Below are positions 16,552 through 27,564 of a DNA stretch of 64,000 nucleotides, piece by piece. The notes under the pieces are model-generated. The model did not search any database and was not told the DNA's origin. It saw only the letters and a program-made list of their open reading frames with translations. Numbering within the stretch: the first letter of the stretch is position 1; each line of letters begins with the position of its first letter. Source of the stretch: Roseomonas sp. AR75 (GTDB lineage: Bacteria > Pseudomonadota > Alphaproteobacteria > Acetobacterales > Acetobacteraceae); NCBI RefSeq assembly GCF_005222815.1, contig NZ_STGB01000002.1:558001-622000 (forward strand). Reading direction: 5' to 3'. The position numbers and the translations under genes were made by a program.

Positions 16552-17374
16552 TCCGGCCGACGCGGCGCTCGCCGCGCGGCTCGACGGCCACCGCCTGCTG
16601 CTGTGCAACGGGCTGCTCGGCGAGGTCATCGCCGGGCTGCACATGGACTACATGTCCACCCAGCTCGACTGGCTGCGCGGCCTCGGCCTGAGCGTGGCGC
16701 GCGCGCCGATCCCCACGGCCGCGCGCATCGCCGAGAACGCGGCGCGCATCGCGACGATCATCGAGGGCGACGACGCGCCGATCATCCTGATCGGCCATTC
16801 CAAGGGCGGGCTGGAGGCGCTGTCGGCGCTGCTGATGCCCGGCATCGCCGCGCGCTGCCGCGGCTTCCTGGCGCTGCAATCGCCGTTCCACGGCTCGCCC
16901 GTGGCGGATGCCGCACTCGGCTACGGGCCGTTGCGCGACCTGGCGGATCACGCGCTGCGGCTCGCGCGGCTCGGCGACGGGCAAGGGCTGGCGGATCTCA
17001 CCTGCGCGGTGCGGAAGCCCTGGATGGCGGCGCATGAGGCCGGGATCGCCACGCTGACCGCGCGGCTGCCGGTGGCGAGCCTGGCGACGGCGCTGTCCGA
17101 TCCCTGCCCATGGCGCGACCGCGCCTACCTGCCGCTGGCGCGCTGGATGGAGGAGAAGGGCGCAGGGCCGAATGACGGCCTCGTTCCCGTCGCCTCCACC
17201 CGCCTGCCCGGCGCGCGGCACGCGGTGTTCGCGGGCGGGCACCGTGCGCTGGTGGCCACCGGGGCGGGGCGCGACCCGGTGGCCTTCCTGCGCGCGGAGC
17301 TTTCGGCGCTGCTCGGGCTGGCTACTCCTTCGCCACCTCCACCAGCACCAGTTCCGCATCCTCCTCCGCGGTGA
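16535..17374 (+). CDS. alpha/beta-hydrolase (lipase-like)
   Basis: About 279 residues with an alpha/beta-hydrolase nucleophile elbow, LIGHSKGGLEAL, near residue 84. A catalytic histidine candidate is in VFAGGHRALVAT, and an acid candidate is in GPNDGLVPVAS. LLLCNGLLGE near the start marks the first strand and oxyanion region. There is no ATG before the domain except at 16478, well inside the reductase gene; TTG at 16535 is the most economical start but is uncertain. The 3' end runs 53 bases into the opposing pirin gene. The substrate is unknown. Confidence 0.75.
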   Translation: MSASTDPADAALAARLDGHRLLLCNGLLGEVIAGLHMDYMSTQLDWLRGLGLSVARAPIPTAARIAENAARIATIIEGDDAPIILIGHSKGGLEALSALLMPGIAARCRGFLALQSPFHGSPVADAALGYGPLRDLADHALRLARLGDGQGLADLTCAVRKPWMAAHEAGIATLTARLPVASLATALSDPCPWRDRAYLPLARWMEEKGAGPNDGLVPVASTRLPGARHAVFAGGHRALVATGAGRDPVAFLRAELSALLGLATPSPPPPAPVPHPPPR

Positions 17375-18032
17375 TGCGGATCTCCTTCTCGTCCACGATG
17401 CCCGCACCGTCGCGCGCACCGAGCTTCGCGCCGTTCACCGTGACGGCGCCCTTTGCCGGCACGAGATAGGCCGCGCGGTCGGCGCCGAGCGTCTGCACCA
17501 GCGTCTGGCCCGCCTTCAGCGTGGTCGCCATCACCGCGCCATCCACGTTCAGCGGCAGCGCGCCGTTGCCCTGGTCCTGCGGCCGGCCGGAGGCCAGCAC
17601 CTCGAAGCCGGCCTCGCGCGCCGCCTTGGGGAACTGCTTGGCGCCCCAGTTCGGCTTCGCGCCGCGGCGGTCGGGGATGATCCAGATCTGGAAGATCTTG
17701 GTCGTCTCCGGCTCCAGGTTGTACTCGGCATGCACCACGCCTGTGCCGGCGCTCATGATCTGCACGTCGCCCGCTTCGGTGCGGCCTTCGTTGCCCATGT
17801 TGTCCTTGTGGGTGATCGCACCCTCGCGGACATAGGTGATGATCTCCATGTCGCGGTGCGGATGCGGGTCGAAGCCGGTGCCGGGCGCGATCTCGTCGTC
17901 GTTCCACACGCGCAGCCGGCCCCAGTTGGTGCGATCGGGGTCATGGTAGTTGGCGAAGGAGAAGTGGTGCTTCGCCTTCAGCCAGCCATGGTCGGCGCCG
18001 CCGAGGCTGCCGAAGGGTCGGATGTCGATCAT
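17322..18032 (-). CDS. pirin family protein
   Basis: A 236-residue bicupin of the pirin family. The metal-binding block FDPHPHRDMEIITYV is at about residues 54-68, with HAEYN following (the usual two His, His and Glu ligands). Some bacterial pirins have quercetin 2,3-dioxygenase activity, while others act in redox regulation; sequence does not decide. The start at 18032 is supported by an AGAGGAG site. The C-terminus (ELVLVEVAKE) overlaps the end of the convergent hydrolase gene by 53 bases, so both proteins use the same DNA in opposite frames there. Confidence 0.92.
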   Translation of the reverse strand: MIDIRPFGSLGGADHGWLKAKHHFSFANYHDPDRTNWGRLRVWNDDEIAPGTGFDPHPHRDMEIITYVREGAITHKDNMGNEGRTEAGDVQIMSAGTGVVHAEYNLEPETTKIFQIWIIPDRRGAKPNWGAKQFPKAAREAGFEVLASGRPQDQGNGALPLNVDGAVMATTLKAGQTLVQTLGADRAAYLVPAKGAVTVNGAKLGARDGAGIVDEKEIRITAEEDAELVLVEVAKE

Positions 18033-18245
18033 CGCCTGGATCTCCTCTGGGTCGCGTGCTGCGGCCCTCTCGTTCGCCGCGCAAGATGGGGGCGCGGCAC
18101 CGCCGGCACAGCGGGGCGGTGCGGATCGGCGGCATTCATCGCGCCAATGACGGTGGGGCAAGGCTGGTGGGGCATATCCCCCAGCGGGGGGCCGAACCCC
18201 CAATTTAAAGTGTTCATTTTCAATGGATTGGCATGCGGCGAGCGG

Positions 18246-18262
18246 TTGGCACGCGCGGTGCA
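18246..18262 (+). promoter_or_regulatory. sigma-54 (-24/-12) promoter
   Basis: TTGGCACGCGCGGTGCA matches the RpoN consensus YTGGCACGRNNNTTGCW except for GTGC in place of TTGC at the -12 element, and it has the exact GG-N10-GC spacing. The expected start of transcription is near 18273, about 37 bases before the ATG of the repeat-protein gene. A GC-rich inverted repeat (CCCCC/GGGGG arms, about 18178-18190) and an AT-rich tract lie upstream, where an activator could bind. The gene for a sigma-54 activator is the fourth gene of this same unit. Confidence 0.7.
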
Positions 18263-18309
18263 GTGACCCTGGCATCCGGCATCCCGCCGGTGTCGAGGGA
18301 GACCCTGCC

Positions 18310-18735
18310 ATGTCCAGCCGCCTTCTCGTTGCCGCCCTGCTCGGTGCCTCCGCCCTGGCGCTCTCCGGCCTGCCGGCCGATGCCGCGAGCCGCTTCCAGA
18401 CGCCTGCCATCGGCGAGCAATCGGTCGCGATCACCCCCGCCCGCGAGGCGTCCGAAGGCCCGCGCCGCGAGGACCGCCGGCAGGACCGGCGCAATGACCG
18501 CCGCAATGATCGCCGCAGCACCGAAGCGCCGTCCGACCTGCAGCTGCTGCTCGCCCGCGAGGCGTCCGAGGGCCCGCGGCGCGAGGACCGTCGCCAGGAC
18601 CGCCGCAACGATCGGCGCAACGACCGCCGCGGGGCCGCGCTCGACAGCGCGGACGACGGCTTCATCCTGCTGGTCCGCGAAGGCTCCAGCGGCGGTGGCC
18701 GGCAGCGCCGGAACGGCGGCCGGACCGGGCGCTGA
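18310..18735 (+). CDS. secreted Arg/Asp-rich repeat protein of unknown function
   Basis: A 141-residue protein with a clear signal peptide (MSSRLLVAALLGASALALSG, cleavage after DAA). The mature part is built from two identical 26-residue units that begin AREASEGPRREDRRQDRR and continue with NDRRNDRR, then a degenerate third unit (REGSSGGGRQRRNGGR). Each unit is followed by a short hydrophobic LLL/ILL patch. The charge pattern of alternating Asp and Arg pairs suggests a polar, possibly disordered chain able to bind polyanions or itself. It is the first gene after the sigma-54 promoter and is followed 3 bases later by a putative outer-membrane protein gene. No family is recognised. Confidence 0.75.
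   Translation: MSSRLLVAALLGASALALSGLPADAASRFQTPAIGEQSVAITPAREASEGPRREDRRQDRRNDRRNDRRSTEAPSDLQLLLAREASEGPRREDRRQDRRNDRRNDRRGAALDSADDGFILLVREGSSGGGRQRRNGGRTGR
18439..18630 (+). repeat. intragenic direct repeat, two 78-base units
   Basis: Units at 18439-18516 and 18553-18630 encode the same 26 residues with several synonymous differences, and start 114 bases apart. The synonymous changes show that the protein sequence, not just the DNA, has been kept. Confidence 0.85.
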
Positions 18736-18738
18736 GCC

Positions 18739-19509
18739 ATGCGGGCATGTCGGCAAGGCGGGCTGGCGGCGCTGCTGGCGCTGCTGCTCGCCTCGCCGGC
18801 GGGCGCGGTGGAACTGCGGCTGGCAGCCGCCCGCGAATTCTCCGATGGCCGCGAGGGCACGGGCAGCGGTTCCGCACTGGTACCGCTGCAGGCCACCCTG
18901 TCCGGCGACGGCGCCTATGCCACGCTGCGGCTGCCGGCGATCGCCCCTGGCACGCCAAGCGCGATGCCCTTCGATGCGGCTTCCAGCCGCGATGCACGCA
19001 TTGACGGGCTCGGCGATGCAAGGCTGACGCTCGGCCACCGGCTGTTCGAATCCGAGGACGGTGTCCTGCTGGAATTCGCGCTGCGCACCCGCCTGCCTTC
19101 GGCCTCGACGCCGGCGCTGGCCGGCGGCGTCACGGAGCACCTGCTGCGGCTCGATGCCTCCGTGCCGCTCGGCGAACGGGCAACGCTGGATGTCTCGGGC
19201 GGCAGGCGCGTCGCGCCGCTCGCCCCGTCCGCGCTGCGCGGCAGCGACTATTGGAGCCTGGCCGGCGTGCTCTCGGTCCAGCTCGACGCGGACTGGAGCG
19301 CCGGCATGATGCTGGAGGCGCAAGACCGCCAGACCTATACGGACGCGCCGATGCTCGACCTCGGCGCCTTCGTGGAGCGCGCGGTGGCGCCGGACCTGAC
19401 GCTCGGCCTGGTCGCCTGGCATGGCGCCGCGGGTGGAGGGCCCGCCTTCAGCCTGGGACTTCGCCTCGCCTACCGGGTCAGCCTCGGGCTTGATAGGCTG
19501 GCGCGATGA
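18739..19509 (+). CDS. putative outer-membrane beta-barrel protein
   Basis: A 256-residue exported protein: the signal peptide (GLAALLALLLASPAGA) ends near residue 28 and begins a mature part VELRLAAAREF. The rest shows alternating polar and hydrophobic short strands, for example ARLTLGHRLFESEDGVLLEFALRT and WSAGMMLEAQ, and it ends in [18 protein letters not shown]. This pattern suggests a small outer-membrane barrel, although the last residue is not the usual aromatic. It is followed by the kinase gene with a 4-base overlap (19506-19509), so the two are coupled. It could be a sensor partner or exporter for the repeat protein; this is inference. Confidence 0.65.
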   Translation: MRACRQGGLAALLALLLASPAGAVELRLAAAREFSDGREGTGSGSALVPLQATLSGDGAYATLRLPAIAPGTPSAMPFDAASSRDARIDGLGDARLTLGHRLFESEDGVLLEFALRTRLPSASTPALAGGVTEHLLRLDASVPLGERATLDVSGGRRVAPLAPSALRGSDYWSLAGVLSVQLDADWSAGMMLEAQDRQTYTDAPMLDLGAFVERAVAPDLTLGLVAWHGAAGGGPAFSLGLRLAYRVSLGLDRLAR

Positions 19510-20888
19510 TGGACGGGCTGGTGCAGCCGAGCGGCAGGGAGGCCGCCCGCACGGAGGGACGGCGCGGCTTCAACCTGCTGCGCTGGTTCGCGGTGCTGAG
19601 CCTCGCCTGCGTCCTGGCCTTCGGCATCGGCACCGCGACGGTGCTGAGCCGCTTCCTGACCGAGCAGATGCTCGACCGGGACGCCGAGGTCAGCGCCGAG
19701 TTCCTGCAGAGCATCGTGCAAGCGGAGCGCACATGGTCCTGGTTCTCCGACCCCGCCTCCGCCGCCGCGCGCCTGCCGCTGGAGAGTTTCTTCAACCATG
19801 TCGCCCAGCTCCCGGGCGTCGTGCGCGCCAATGTCTTCGCTGCCGACGGCACCGTCCTGTGGTCGAGCAATGCCGAGATGATCGGCCGCCGCTTCGACGA
19901 CAACGCCGAACTCGCCACGGCACTCGGCGGTCGCATCGCCGTGGAATCCGGCACCGTACCCAAGACCGAGCATGTCGCGCTGGAACAGGATGCCGGCGGG
20001 AACCGCTTCACCGAGGCCTATCTGCCGGTCTGGGACGAGGCGCATCGCCGCGTCATCGGGGTGGTCGAGATCTACCGGCTGCCCGATGCGCTGTTCGATG
20101 CCATTGATGGCGGCGTGCGCCGGATCTGGATCGCCGCGGGGCTTGGCATGCTGCTGCTCTACGCCGCGCTGTTCGGGCTCGCGCTACGTGCGCAATGCCT
20201 GATCGCCCGCCAGCAGCAGGCGCTGCTGGAGGCGGAGGCGCTGGGCGCGGTCGGTGCGGTCGCCTCCGCCGTCGCCCATGGCGTGCGCAACCCCCTCTCC
20301 TCCATCCGCTCTTCCGCCGAGCTGGCGGCGGTGGAGGATGCGGATGGCGCGCGGCAATGCCTCGCCGACATCCAGCGCGAGGCCGACCGGATGGAGGGTT
20401 GGGTGCGGGACCTGCTGCTGCAGGCCCGCGGCGAGGCCGTGGCGCCCGCCGCGGTGGATGTGAACCTGGTCCTGGAGGAAAGCGCGCGCACCTTCCTTTC
20501 CGCCGCAGCGCGCCAGGGCGTCGCGCTGCGCGTCGCGACCGCCCCGGTGCCGCTGGCGCGCGCGGAACCCGGCGCGCTCGGCCAGGCGATCGACAACCTG
20601 CTGGCCAATGCGATCGAGGCGATGCCGGAAGGCGGGGCACTCGATCTCTCCACCGGCGTCGCGGCCGGCGGGCGGCAGGTGGAGATCGTCGTGGCCGATA
20701 CCGGCGGCGGGCTGCCCAAGGCGCTGCGCGACGGCCGGCTCTTCTTCTCGACCAAGGCGCGCGGCACCGGGCTCGGCCTCGTGCTGACGCGGCGCATCCT
20801 CGCCCGCCACGACGGCGCGCTGCTGCTTGAAGGCCGCGCCGGCAGTGGCACGCGGGCGGTGATCCGCCTGCCGGTGGCGAGCGCCTGA
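19506..20888 (+). CDS. membrane sensor histidine kinase
   Basis: A 460-residue kinase. Membrane helices are at about residues 25-48 and 207-227, flanking a periplasmic sensing region of about 155 residues that contains [16 protein letters not shown], a PAS/Cache-like strand pair. The HisKA phospho-acceptor is His258 in [19 protein letters not shown]. The ATPase domain has an N box ([11 protein letters not shown]), a G1 box (VADTGGGLP) and a G2 box ([12 protein letters not shown]). No HAMP domain is clear. It lies 2 bases before the gene for its NtrC-type response regulator, so the two form a dedicated two-component pair. Confidence 0.93.
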   Translation: MMDGLVQPSGREAARTEGRRGFNLLRWFAVLSLACVLAFGIGTATVLSRFLTEQMLDRDAEVSAEFLQSIVQAERTWSWFSDPASAAARLPLESFFNHVAQLPGVVRANVFAADGTVLWSSNAEMIGRRFDDNAELATALGGRIAVESGTVPKTEHVALEQDAGGNRFTEAYLPVWDEAHRRVIGVVEIYRLPDALFDAIDGGVRRIWIAAGLGMLLLYAALFGLALRAQCLIARQQQALLEAEALGAVGAVASAVAHGVRNPLSSIRSSAELAAVEDADGARQCLADIQREADRMEGWVRDLLLQARGEAVAPAAVDVNLVLEESARTFLSAAARQGVALRVATAPVPLARAEPGALGQAIDNLLANAIEAMPEGGALDLSTGVAAGGRQVEIVVADTGGGLPKALRDGRLFFSTKARGTGLGLVLTRRILARHDGALLLEGRAGSGTRAVIRLPVASA

Positions 20889-20890
20889 GC

Positions 20891-22288
<1,398 letters not shown>

Positions 22289-22441
22289 ACCGGCCTCCGG
22301 CGGATTTGCCGGAAAGGGATAGCGTCGGCGGCTGCACGAATCGATCCGCCTGGCGCACAGTCCGGCGCTCGTCCGGGATGATGGCCAGGCGCCCCGCCCT
22401 GCCCCGCCCGCTTCCGACGTCTCCCGAGGAGGAGTTCCCCC

Positions 22442-22975
22442 ATGCGTCGCACCTTCCTTAAGCTGGCGCTCGCCCCGGCCGTGCTGGGTCTCGCCGCCTG
22501 CGTCTCCGAGCAGCGCTACGACGAGCTGCAGCAGGCCTACACCCAGCTGCAGTCGCAGTACAACGCCGACCAGGCCACGATCCAGATGCTGCAGGGCCGG
22601 CTCAAGGTCACCATGACCGACCGCATCCTGTTCCCGTCGGGCGGCTACCGTATCACGGAAAGCGCGCGGCGCGAGCTGGCCAAGATGGTTCCCACCTTGC
22701 AGGGCCTCCGCCAGACGCGCGTGATCATCGAGGGCTACACCGACAACACCCCGGTCGGGCCGGAACTGCGGCGGGAAGGCATCTCCTCCAACCTCGATCT
22801 GTCCTCGCGCCGCGCGGACACGGTGGCGGACGAGCTGATCCGCCTCGGCGCGCCGCGCGCCATCATCTCGGCCGATGGCCGCGGCGATGCGAACCCGATC
22901 GCGCCGAACGACACGCCAGCCGGGCGCGCGCAGAACCGCCGCATCGAGATCACGCTGGTCGGCCCGGGCAACTGA
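22442..22975 (+). CDS. OmpA-domain outer-membrane lipoprotein
   Basis: A 177-residue lipoprotein with a lipobox LAAC (Cys20). A short coiled-coil follows at about residues 24-55 (QRYDELQQAYTQLQSQY), then an OmpA-C peptidoglycan-binding domain with ILFPSGGYRITES, VIIEGYTDNTPVGP, LSSRRADTVADELIRLG and NRRIEITL. It probably links the outer membrane to the cell wall. It lies 153 bases after the response-regulator gene on the same strand and could be its own unit. A CCTCCC-GGGGAGGG hairpin follows its stop. Confidence 0.9.
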   Translation: MRRTFLKLALAPAVLGLAACVSEQRYDELQQAYTQLQSQYNADQATIQMLQGRLKVTMTDRILFPSGGYRITESARRELAKMVPTLQGLRQTRVIIEGYTDNTPVGPELRREGISSNLDLSSRRADTVADELIRLGAPRAIISADGRGDANPIAPNDTPAGRAQNRRIEITLVGPGN

Positions 22976-23010
22976 GGGCCTCGGCCAGGCCGGCCGGACC
23001 TCCACCCCAG

Positions 23011-23035
23011 CCCTCCCCTGCTACGCGGGGGAGGG
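23011..23035. repeat. REP-like GC hairpin (copy 1)
   Basis: CCCTCCCC and GGGGAGGG arms of 8 bases flank a 9-base loop, preceded by CCACCCCAG. A second copy with the same arms and the same CCACCCC leader lies at 29021-29045. Here it sits between convergent genes and may also end transcription of the OmpA-type gene. Confidence 0.6.
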
Positions 23036-23038
23036 AGG

Positions 23039-23626
23039 CTATCGCGGCAAGGGAGCCCGGCTCAGGGCGATGCGGAAGCGCAGCGCCTCGCCGCCGCCGA
23101 AGCTTTCGGGGCGGGTGAACCGCTCCACCAGGCGACCGCCATGCGCCTCGATCACCCTGATCGAGGCGACGTTGCCGGGATCCGTGCTGAGCTCGACCCA
23201 GGGCAGGCCGAGCGGCGCGATCTCCGCCAGCAGCAGGCCCAGCGCGCGCGTCGCATGGCCTTCGCGCTGCCGCCAGGGCACCACCAGATACCCGATATGG
23301 CCGAGGACATGCGGCGGCAGTGCGGTCGTACCGCGCTGCCAGCGGAAATGCACCACGCCGCAGAAGCCATCGGCCTCGATCCAGCGGGTGAAGCCGGGCA
23401 GGCGCGGCACCTGCCGTCCATCCGGCAGCGTGACGCTGCCCTGCCCCACCGGATCGTCCAGCGAGGCGACGAAGGCGGCCGCGTCCTGGTCGATCGCCGC
23501 CACGTGCTTCGCTGCCACGGCCGGGCCGAGGAAGGTCGAGGGCTCGAAACCCCGCCGCAGCGCGTCGGCGTAGCCCGGCGCCAGCTCGGCGGCCGGGCGC
23601 AGCAGCCTGGTTGGCGCTAGCGGCAC
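23039..23626 (-). CDS. GNAT-family acetyltransferase
   Basis: About 195 residues of an acetyl-CoA-dependent N-acetyltransferase. The acetyl-CoA loop lies in LGHIGYLVVPWRQREGHATRALGLLLAEI, and the following LPWVELSTDPGNVASIRVIEAHGG is a classic GNAT ending. The start is taken as GTG at 23626 (VPLAPTRLLRPAAEL), which overlaps the end of the universal stress gene by 10 bases. The frame stays open beyond it only as a shadow. The substrate is unknown; relatives acetylate small molecules or ribosomal proteins. Confidence 0.87.
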   Translation of the reverse strand: MPLAPTRLLRPAAELAPGYADALRRGFEPSTFLGPAVAAKHVAAIDQDAAAFVASLDDPVGQGSVTLPDGRQVPRLPGFTRWIEADGFCGVVHFRWQRGTTALPPHVLGHIGYLVVPWRQREGHATRALGLLLAEIAPLGLPWVELSTDPGNVASIRVIEAHGGRLVERFTRPESFGGGEALRFRIALSRAPLPR

Positions 23627-24495
23627 ATCAGGACGGGCAGGTCCGCATTCTCCAGCACATGTCGCGTCACGCCGCCCAGGATGAGCTGGCGCAGCCGCGA
23701 ATGGCTGTAGGCGCCCTGGCACAGCAAATCCGCGCCGAAATCCCGCGCGGCGCCGAGCAGCCCGGCGCCCACTTCGCGCGTGGCGGGCTTGAAGGGCACC
23801 ACCTCCGCCTCGATCCCGTGCCAGCGCAGATAGGCGCGGATGCCCTCCGCCGCCGGCCCGCGGCGCTGGTAGTCGTCGGAGCAGAGGATGCGGACGGCCT
23901 GGGCGCGGTGCAGCCAGGGCAAGGCCGCGGCGACGGCTGCGGCGCTCTCCGCGCTGCCATTCCAGGCGACGGCGACGCGCGTGCCCATGGTCTGCGGCGC
24001 GACGCGCGGCGCGATCAGCACCGGGCGGCCGGAATCGAACAGCACGGCATGCAGCGCGTCCGAGGAGGACACATCCTCCTCGGCCTCGGGGTGCGGCACC
24101 ACGGCCATGTCGAACAGCCGCGACTGCTGGGCGACGATGTCCTCCTCGCGGCCGGAGATGGTCTCGAAGCTGATCGTGACGCCCTGGGTCTTGGCCGCGG
24201 TGTTGGGATCGCTGGCCAGGACGATGTCGCCATGCGTCGCGGCGAAGCGGTCGAAGAGCGAGCGCACGCGATTGGCGCGCTCGCCGCTCTCGCGCTCGGT
24301 CGCGGCCATCATCTCCTCGATCATGGCGCCCGAGAGGCCCTCGCCGGCGAGCGGCGCGACATCGCGGGCGTCCACGCGGACATGCAGGCAATGCAGATGC
24401 GCGTGCCAGATGCGCGCGACGTCGAGCGCGGTGGCAAGCGCCGCCTCGCCGGCAGCGGTACCCGTCAGAGGCAGCAGCAGACGACGGTAAGCCAT
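23617..24495 (-). CDS. universal stress protein, two UspA domains
   Basis: A 292-residue tandem UspA protein. The first domain opens MAYRRLLLPLTGTAAGEAAL. The second begins TRVAVAWNGSAESAAAV and ends with GAYSHSRLRQLILGGVTRHVLENADLPVLM, where G-x2-G-x9-G/S ATP-binding spacing can be seen. Such proteins bind ATP and help survival under starvation or oxidative stress. It is followed by, and overlaps, the acetyltransferase gene, so the two may be co-transcribed. Confidence 0.93.
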   Translation of the reverse strand: MAYRRLLLPLTGTAAGEAALATALDVARIWHAHLHCLHVRVDARDVAPLAGEGLSGAMIEEMMAATERESGERANRVRSLFDRFAATHGDIVLASDPNTAAKTQGVTISFETISGREEDIVAQQSRLFDMAVVPHPEAEEDVSSSDALHAVLFDSGRPVLIAPRVAPQTMGTRVAVAWNGSAESAAAVAAALPWLHRAQAVRILCSDDYQRRGPAAEGIRAYLRWHGIEAEVVPFKPATREVGAGLLGAARDFGADLLCQGAYSHSRLRQLILGGVTRHVLENADLPVLMCR

Positions 24496-24533
24496 CGCGG
24501 CTCTCCCTTCCTCGAAACCTTCCCTGCGAAACT

Positions 24534-26009
24534 TTATGCCTCGATTTTGCCGTTCAAGGCCAGAGCAGCGAAAGCCGCGGTGCGCGAATCGCCCGACGAA
24601 TCCAGCCGCTGCCAGTCGACCGGGCCGGGATCGGCCTGCGCCGCGCGCTCCAGCACGGCGACCGTGGCGTCGGATGCGTCGTGGCTGCGGCCCTCGACGC
24701 GGCGGCGCAGCACCGCCATCGGCGCCTCGAGCCAGAAGCCGTGGAAGGGATGCGGGCCCGCGGCGGCGCGGGCGGCCTGGCGCATCGCGGGATCGAGGAA
24801 GACGGCGTCCACCACGACCGAATGCCCCGCATCGAGCGTTGCGCGCGCGGCGGCGAAAATCTCGCCATGCACCGCGGCGCTTTCCGCCGGCGCATAGGCG
24901 CTCTCGGGCAGGCGTTCCTCCGGCGCGATGCCGGCGCGGCGCTTGCGCACCTCATCCGTGCGCAGATGCAGCGCACCGGGCGCGACGCCGAGCGCCGGCG
25001 CCAGTGCGCGGGCGAGCCAGGTCTTGCCGGTGCCTTGCAGTCCGCCCACCGCGACCAGGCGCGGCGGCACCGGGCGCAGATAGCCCGCGGCGGCATCGAG
25101 ATAAGGCGCGCCATCCCCGCCGCGCCGCGCCTCGACATGCGCGCGCACCATGGCGCGCAGCGCCAGCCAGACGGGCAGCGCGCCGAGCATCCCGATGTCG
25201 AAGCCCCGCGCCAGGATGCGGTTCATCACACGATTCGCCGCGGCGCGTCCGAGGCGGACATCCAGGTCCATCAGCAGGAAAGCGAGATCGTAGCCGACAT
25301 CGATCCGCGCCAGCGCCTCGTCGAATTCCAGCGCGTCGAAGGCGACCGGGCGGCCTTCCCACAGGCAGAGATTGCCGAGATGCAGGTCGCCATGGCAGCG
25401 GCGGACGAAGCCCTTGGCCGCGCGATCGGCCAGCAACGGCGCGGCGGCGTCGATCCGCGCGGCAAGCGCCGCGGCGATGGCGGCGACGCGCGCCTCGTCC
25501 AGCCCGGTGCCGGCGCAGCTTTCGACATTCCCGGCGAGCACCGCGCGCATCCGCGCCGGTGCGTCAACGCCTGCGGTTACCGGCGCCCGGGCGTGCAGCG
25601 CGACCACCGCATCGGCGACCGCGTCGAGCAGCGCACCATCCAGCCGGCCGCGCGCCGCGATCCTGTCCAGGAAATCCTCCGGCAGGACGGGCGCCATGCG
25701 CAGCACCCAGTCCACTGCCTCCCCTTCCCCATCCAGCGCCAGGCTGCCATCGGAGGCCCGGGTGACCGGCAGCACGTCGCGATAGATGCCGGGCGCGGCC
25801 GGCTGGTTCAGCTCGAGCTCGCGCCGGCAGAATCGTTCCCGCGCGCCGAGCGTGGAAAAATCCAGGAAGGGCAGGCGCACCGCCTTCTTCAGCTTCAGCG
25901 CTGCATCCTGCCCGACATAGACGGCGGAGATATGCGTCTCGATCGGCGCCGCGCCGGTGATCCGGGCGAGCAGCGCGGCGACGGCCTCCTGCTCCGCCGG
26001 GATGGTCAC
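24534..26009 (-). CDS. APH-like kinase fused to P-loop ATPase
   Basis: A 491-residue two-domain protein. Residues 1-300 resemble aminoglycoside-phosphotransferase kinases, with the catalytic loop [15 protein letters not shown] and [27 protein letters not shown]. The C-terminal part is a zeta-toxin/gluconate-kinase-like P-loop domain with [18 protein letters not shown] and [13 protein letters not shown]. Such fusions are widespread in proteobacteria and have no settled substrate. The GTG start at 26009 forms a GTGA overlap with the pdxH stop and is preferred over ATG 26033. It is not evidence of antibiotic resistance. Confidence 0.88.
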   Translation of the reverse strand: MTIPAEQEAVAALLARITGAAPIETHISAVYVGQDAALKLKKAVRLPFLDFSTLGARERFCRRELELNQPAAPGIYRDVLPVTRASDGSLALDGEGEAVDWVLRMAPVLPEDFLDRIAARGRLDGALLDAVADAVVALHARAPVTAGVDAPARMRAVLAGNVESCAGTGLDEARVAAIAAALAARIDAAAPLLADRAAKGFVRRCHGDLHLGNLCLWEGRPVAFDALEFDEALARIDVGYDLAFLLMDLDVRLGRAAANRVMNRILARGFDIGMLGALPVWLALRAMVRAHVEARRGGDGAPYLDAAAGYLRPVPPRLVAVGGLQGTGKTWLARALAPALGVAPGALHLRTDEVRKRRAGIAPEERLPESAYAPAESAAVHGEIFAAARATLDAGHSVVVDAVFLDPAMRQAARAAAGPHPFHGFWLEAPMAVLRRRVEGRSHDASDATVAVLERAAQADPGPVDWQRLDSSGDSRTAAFAALALNGKIEA

Positions 26010-26668
26010 GGGTAGAGCATCTCCGTCTCCCACCCGCCACCGGCACGGTGGAACACGCGCCGCTCGTGCAGGCGGAAGGGCATGTTCCGCCAGAACTCGA
26101 TCCGGTCGGGCACGAGGCGGAAGCCCGACCAGAACGCCGGCCGCGGGATCTCGCCGATGCCGAACTTCATCGTGTATTCCGCCACCGCCTTCTCCAGCGC
26201 GAAGCGCCCTTCCAGCGGGCGGGATTGCCGGCTGGCCCAGGCGCCGATGCGGCTGCCGCGCGCGCGGGAGGCGTAGTAGGCGTCCGCCTCCTCCGCGCTG
26301 ACCGCCTCCACCGCGCCTTCCACGCGCACGCTGCGCTGCAGCGACTTCCAGTGGAAGGTCATCGCGGCGAAGGGATTGGCGGTGAGCTCCCTTCCCTTGC
26401 GGCTTTCGAGGTTGGTGTAGAAGACGAAGCCGCGCGCATCCACGCCCTTCAGCAGCACCATCCGCGCCGACGGCCTTCCCTCCGGCGTGGCGGTGGCCAG
26501 GCAGACGGCGTTGGGGTCGTTCGGCTCGGATGTCGCAGCCTCGGCCATCCAGGCCTCGAACAGGGCGATGGGATCCTCATCGGCCTTCAGGCGGGCGGGC
26601 TGGTCCAAGTCGGGCTCCCTCGGCGGGTGGCGGCCGGGTGGCTTGCCCCGGCCAGGGGCATGTGCCAT
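26006..26668 (-). CDS. pdxH: pyridoxamine 5'-phosphate oxidase
   Basis: FMN enzyme that makes pyridoxal 5'-phosphate. At 220 residues it is close to the E. coli length of 218. Recognisable blocks are [40 protein letters not shown], the SRIGAWAS(R)QSRPL substrate block, and the C-terminal signature PDRIEFW(R)N and RLHERRVF. The first 30 residues are Pro/Arg-rich and the exact start could be further downstream. It is divergent from fabI with a 39-base gap. Confidence 0.95.
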   Translation of the reverse strand: MAHAPGRGKPPGRHPPREPDLDQPARLKADEDPIALFEAWMAEAATSEPNDPNAVCLATATPEGRPSARMVLLKGVDARGFVFYTNLESRKGRELTANPFAAMTFHWKSLQRSVRVEGAVEAVSAEEADAYYASRARGSRIGAWASRQSRPLEGRFALEKAVAEYTMKFGIGEIPRPAFWSGFRLVPDRIEFWRNMPFRLHERRVFHRAGGGWETEMLYP

Positions 26669-26707
26669 CCCGGCCAGACCCCCGCAACCAGTCGCCGGTC
26701 CGCAGAA

Positions 26708-27553
26708 ATGCCCTCATCGGAAGTCCCCGAACCCAGCGTTGCGATTCCGACCGGCACGCTGATGGCCGGGCGGCGCGGCGTGGTGATGGGGGTGGCGAAT
26801 GACCGCTCCATCGCCTGGGGCATCGCCCAGGCGGTCGCGGCGCAGGGGGCGGAGCTGTGCTTCACCTACCAGGGGGAGGCGCTGGAAAAACGGGTGCGCC
26901 CCCTGGCCGAGCAGGCCGGCTCGAAGCTGGTGCTGCCCTGCGACGTGACCGACGACGCCAGCGTGGATGCGGTCTTCGAGCGGGTGAAGGCGGAGTGGGG
27001 CGGGCTGGATTTCCTGGTCCATGCCATCGGCTTCGCCGACAAGCAGTATCTGCGCGGCCGCTACATGGACACGCCGCGGGAGGCCTTCCTGCAGGCGATG
27101 GACATCTCCGTCTATTCCTTCGTCTCCGTCGCGCAGCGCGCGGTGCCGCTGATGAAGCCGGGCGGCAGCCTGCTGACCATGAGCTATCTCGGCGCGGAGC
27201 GGGTGACGCCGCACTACAACGTCATGGGCGTCGCCAAGGCGGCGCTGGAAGCATCGGTGCGCTACATGGCGGCCGATCTCGGCAAGGCGGGCATCCGCGT
27301 GAACGCGATCAGCGCCGGCCCGATTAAGACGCTCGCCGCCAGCGGCATCGGCGATTTCCGCTACATCCTGAAGTGGAACCAGTACAACGCGCCGATGGAG
27401 CGCAACGTCACCATCGAGGATGTGGGCGGGGCGGGTTTGTATCTGCTTTCCACACTGTCCTCGGGCGTGACGGGCGAGGTGCATCACGTGGATTGCGGCT
27501 ATCACGTCGTCGGCATGAAGAACCCGGACGCCCCGGACATCGCGACGGTCTGA
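26708..27553 (+). CDS. fabI: enoyl-ACP reductase FabI
   Basis: NADH-dependent enoyl-[acyl-carrier-protein] reductase, the last step of each fatty-acid elongation round. The 281-residue protein has the FabI nucleotide motif [15 protein letters not shown] near residue 26. The catalytic tyrosine and lysine are in [19 protein letters not shown] (Tyr-x6-Lys), and the C-terminal [12 protein letters not shown] is typical. Start ATG 26708 is inferred from the domain boundary; the frame is open much further upstream. It is followed 11 bases later by a small exported protein gene and then aroC, an order that suggests one transcript. Confidence 0.95.
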   Translation: MPSSEVPEPSVAIPTGTLMAGRRGVVMGVANDRSIAWGIAQAVAAQGAELCFTYQGEALEKRVRPLAEQAGSKLVLPCDVTDDASVDAVFERVKAEWGGLDFLVHAIGFADKQYLRGRYMDTPREAFLQAMDISVYSFVSVAQRAVPLMKPGGSLLTMSYLGAERVTPHYNVMGVAKAALEASVRYMAADLGKAGIRVNAISAGPIKTLAASGIGDFRYILKWNQYNAPMERNVTIEDVGGAGLYLLSTLSSGVTGEVHHVDCGYHVVGMKNPDAPDIATV

Positions 27554-27564
27554 AGGAGGACGCC

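Noticed and set aside
18228..18243. A second GG-N10-GC sequence (TTGGCATGCGGCGAGC) just before the called sigma-54 promoter
   Set aside because: The -12 element is GAGC and matches poorly; the site at 18246 is much better.
18439..18630. CRISPR-like short repeats
   Set aside because: Only two 78-base copies, in frame within a coding gene and with synonymous differences; this is a protein repeat.
25570..25600. A GGTAACC sequence on the minus strand as a SigF promoter
   Set aside because: It is inside the kinase/ATPase coding region and has no CGAA at 15-17 bases.
24534..26009. Aminoglycoside resistance gene
   Set aside because: The APH-like domain is fused to a P-loop ATPase, a common chromosomal family not tied to resistance.
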